Below are positions 15,569-17,558 of a DNA stretch of 17,558 nucleotides, one piece after another; the stretch's first letter is position 1; every line of letters starts with the position of its first letter. The notes beneath the pieces were generated by a model that was not told the origin of the DNA, made no database searches, and saw only the letters and a program-made list of their open reading frames with translations. The position numbers were made by a program, and so were the translations under genes. The stretch is from contig JBBQUP010000073.1 of the NCBI GenBank assembly GCA_038212305.1, positions 1 through 17,558 of the forward strand, written 5' to 3'. The DNA is from JBBQUP01 sp038212305. GTDB lineage: Bacteria > Bacteroidota > Bacteroidia > Bacteroidales > Marinilabiliaceae.

Positions 15569-17104
15569 ATAACCCATGGCACCGATCAGCAACGCCGTAA
15601 ATCTGTTTTCATCAATAATAGCGTAACACTCACACGCTATTACGCAGGTAATTACGAAGAAGAAGTTGCCCCTAATGGTAATATCCGAAAACTTCATTAC
15701 ATTAGTGGCGGCAATCCCGAAACGTCGGGACAGGTTGGGCTAGCAGCCATTTATGTTCAAAATGGTGGAAAAGACTCAATTTATTATTGTTATACCGATA
15801 ATCAAAGCAACCTACTTGCTGTAACCAACCAAGCGGGCACAGTAGTTGACCGTTTGGCCTACGACCCTTGGGGCGTGTGTCGCAACCCAACAAACTGGAC
15901 CCAAAACGATACCAGAGCCTCATTTTTATTTGCTCGTGGCTACACTATGCACGAGCACCTCGATGCTTTTGACCTTATTAACATGAATGGCAGGGTTTAC
16001 GACCCCGTGGTGGCTCGCTTTTTAAGTCCTGACCCATATGTACAATCACCTAGCGATTGGGGGAACTACAACAGGTACGGGTATTGCTTTAATAATCCAC
16101 TACGCTACAATGATCCTACTGGTGAATGGGCTGGTTGGGATGATTTGGTTGTTGGTGCAGCTGGTTTCATTACTGGATATGTATCACATGGGCTTTCAAC
16201 GGGAAAATGGGGCTGGAATGCTGTTGGTTCTGGAGTTGTAGGTGCTGGTATGTTCATGGCTGGTTATTATTCTTGTGGGGCAACTAGTGCAGGAAGCTTT
16301 GCAAATGTAGCTTCATCAGCAAGTATGCAAGGTTCTGCAGATACGATGGCATTAGGTTTTGCAGGACGTGCTGCTGCTTCTTCCGCAATGTCATCTATAC
16401 TACCTTCAGTGTCTGTCCCTTTAGGAGATAATTTTAGTGTGAATGTATCGCCAGGCATTGGTTTTGGTTCTGGAGGTTTTGCAGTTGGAGTAAACGCTTC
16501 TGCTACTTATAATGATGGTACAACAGTTGTTACTGGCGGTTATGGAGCTACTGGCAACAGTAGTTCATGGAGTATGGGCGCAACACATAATGGTTATGGA
16601 GGTTCATATTACAGGACAAGTTACAGTGGTAGTAATAGTCAGATTGTAGGGGGTATAGGCCTTAATTTTAATAATGTTTCTGTTAGACTTGAAAATGATT
16701 TCTTTGGAGATAAGCATGATAGATGGAGGTCCAATGCTATAGAAATTGGCATTGGAAATGTTGTTTTTGGTACAACTTTATATAATAATTTCCCTGGCCC
16801 ACAGTCAGGGGCAGAAAATCAAGATGTTGTAAATATACCGGATAGAAGAGGGAATTACAATACAGATGGTTATGGAGCATGGAGAAATGGGAAAGTTTAT
16901 AATAGTCCATGGTATGCTGGCTATAGGTCGGGGAGTAATGTAACAAGATTAGGCTATAGCCATCCGTCCGCACAAGATTTGACACAAAACAATGTACATA
17001 GATTAGTACCCTTTGGTAGACAGAATTATTATGTAGATTATTCAGAGTTCACAAGTGGTCCTTATACGTATTCAGGTTTTTATAATCCTTATTCATTATG
17101 GTAA
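15569..17104 (+). CDS. 5'-truncated RHS-repeat protein with a type 23-like polymorphic toxin tail
   Basis: RHS proteins carry a long YD-repeat shell ending in a conserved core, followed by a variable toxic C-terminus. Here only the last part of the shell remains. The frame is open from 15569 and reads HGTDQQRRKSVF, then RYYAGNYEEEV and KLHYISGG, typical RHS sequence. There is no ATG before 15947; a TTG at 15854 exists but lies inside the RHS core. The core continues through YDPWG, NMNGRVYDPVVARFLSPDPY and ends at NNPLRYNDPTGE (about 16100-16126). After it come a glycine- and alanine-rich stretch with hydrophobic segments and about 135 aromatic-rich residues (SPWYAGYRSGSNVTRLGYSH, then QNNVHR and SGFYNPYSLW). 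From memory, that tail resembles the polymorphic toxin type 23 (Ntox23) group. Without a start or export signal it is either a pseudogene or a silent tail cassette. The tail looks more AT-rich than the core. Confidence 0.75.
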   Translation: MTHGTDQQRRKSVFINNSVTLTRYYAGNYEEEVAPNGNIRKLHYISGGNPETSGQVGLAAIYVQNGGKDSIYYCYTDNQSNLLAVTNQAGTVVDRLAYDPWGVCRNPTNWTQNDTRASFLFARGYTMHEHLDAFDLINMNGRVYDPVVARFLSPDPYVQSPSDWGNYNRYGYCFNNPLRYNDPTGEWAGWDDLVVGAAGFITGYVSHGLSTGKWGWNAVGSGVVGAGMFMAGYYSCGATSAGSFANVASSASMQGSADTMALGFAGRAAASSAMSSILPSVSVPLGDNFSVNVSPGIGFGSGGFAVGVNASATYNDGTTVVTGGYGATGNSSSWSMGATHNGYGGSYYRTSYSGSNSQIVGGIGLNFNNVSVRLENDFFGDKHDRWRSNAIEIGIGNVVFGTTLYNNFPGPQSGAENQDVVNIPDRRGNYNTDGYGAWRNGKVYNSPWYAGYRSGSNVTRLGYSHPSAQDLTQNNVHRLVPFGRQNYYVDYSEFTSGPYTYSGFYNPYSLW

Positions 17105-17361
17105 TACAATATAATTTAATACAAATAGTTTTACTGCTCATGTTCTCTTACTGCGGCGTAGAAAAAGATGTCCCTAAATACATATCTGAAAGATTTACCT
17201 ACTGCTATGATGGTAAAGATACAGGAATTGACTCATTACTAAATACTGATGGATACTATGTTATTGCTGATTCATTTAAGGATATTGGATACAACTCTAG
17301 AAAGGATACCGCATATTTTAATTTAATGTTTTATAGTAATCAATACTTCGGTAAATATTAA
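17098..17361 (+). CDS. Small lipoprotein-like ORF overlapping the RHS tail, possible (truncated) immunity protein
   Basis: The 87-residue ORF starts with an ATG inside the last codons of the RHS frame (7-bp overlap), the classic arrangement for a toxin-immunity pair. The N-terminus (IQIVLLLMFSYC) looks like a lipoprotein signal, although Tyr before the Cys is not a standard lipobox. The rest (KYISERFTYCYDGKDTGIDS, then LLNTDGYYVIAD and TAYFNLMFYSNQYF) reads like the start of a beta-rich domain that stops abruptly. I suspect the gene is shortened, perhaps by the IS-like sequence that follows. I do not recognise the family; the immunity role is inferred from position only. Confidence 0.55.
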   Translation: MVIQYNLIQIVLLLMFSYCGVEKDVPKYISERFTYCYDGKDTGIDSLLNTDGYYVIADSFKDIGYNSRKDTAYFNLMFYSNQYFGKY

Positions 17362-17457
17362 TATAATTATCTGAATATCAGCAAAATAAGCAACAAATAA
17401 TTTGGTTAAAGTCTTAGAAATCAGTATCTTAAAAGATTATTCGACAATTTTTTAAGT

Positions 17458-17558
17458 ATGACTCCTAAGGCTAGTAATTTCGTTAAACGTCACATATTCA
17501 ATATGTTAGAAAATAGTGCTTTAATCAAGTTAAGAAAAACCCGTAAAGACTTTATCGT
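17458..17558 (+). CDS. Partial ORF, possible N-terminus of an IS transposase
   Basis: An ATG at 17458 opens a frame that runs off the window (33 complete codons: MTPKASNFVKRHIF..., then LIKLRKTRKDFI). A short basic helical start ending in K-x-x-K-T-R-x-D-F is what I recall from IS4-like DDE transposases of Bacteroidota, but no catalytic residue is within the visible part. The stretch 17362-17457 before it has no ORF and would contain the left end of the element. Assignment is tentative. Confidence 0.4.
   Translation, partial: MTPKASNFVKRHIFNMLENSALIKLRKTRKDFI

Noticed and set aside
15509..15923. Minus-strand ORFs opposite the start of the RHS fragment
   Set aside because: They are antisense to clear RHS coding sequence and to the palindromic repeat, with no family features.
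15854..17104. RHS protein starting at the TTG at 15854
   Set aside because: The same frame is open back to 15569 and that extra part is clearly RHS sequence, so the TTG is internal to the core; the gene is truncated rather than starting there.
1..17558. CRISPR array, tRNA or rRNA gene
   Set aside because: No regularly spaced direct repeats, cloverleaf-like sequence or rRNA segment was seen on either strand.

Overview
The window looks like chromosomal DNA from a Bacteroidota bacterium, probably an aerobic or facultative lineage. The reasons are an AT-rich composition, a PagL/acyloxyacyl-hydrolase-type outer-membrane protein, a TlpA-like periplasmic redoxin of the long Bacteroidota type, lipoproteins, an RHS protein with the Y-D-P-W-G style core, and an A2-type caa3 oxidase. 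The genus cannot be named from this sequence.

Layout, left to right. A minus-strand pair encodes a semialdehyde dehydrogenase of the GabD1 type followed by recX (stop and start overlap). Divergent from it is a PagL-like lipid A deacylase, which converges on metF. The metF upstream region holds a perfect 13-bp-arm palindrome and then a MITE-like repeat. Next comes a small unrecognised helical protein, a TlpA/redoxin-domain exported protein, and coaD. The centre of the window is a plus-strand respiratory operon: SCO1/SenC assembly factor, oxidase subunit I, subunit III, subunit IV, subunit II fused to cytochrome c, and CtaB (heme O synthase). Together these supply most of a caa3 terminal oxidase plus its CuA metallochaperone and the first step of heme A synthesis. 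A second copy of the MITE-like repeat follows in inverted orientation, then a small HMA-domain lipoprotein that may belong functionally to copper handling. A secreted GH37 trehalase on the minus strand is bracketed by two GC-rich palindromic repeats.

The right end is accessory DNA. It holds a 5'-truncated RHS fragment with no proper start codon. Its C-terminal region after the DPTGE boundary resembles the polymorphic toxin type 23 (Ntox23) group. A short lipoprotein-like ORF overlaps the end of the RHS frame and looks like a shortened immunity gene. The window then ends inside an ORF that resembles the N-terminus of an IS transposase. This RHS tail / immunity / IS cluster is the strongest candidate for an unusual system here; the repeats and the metF palindrome are the best non-coding signals.
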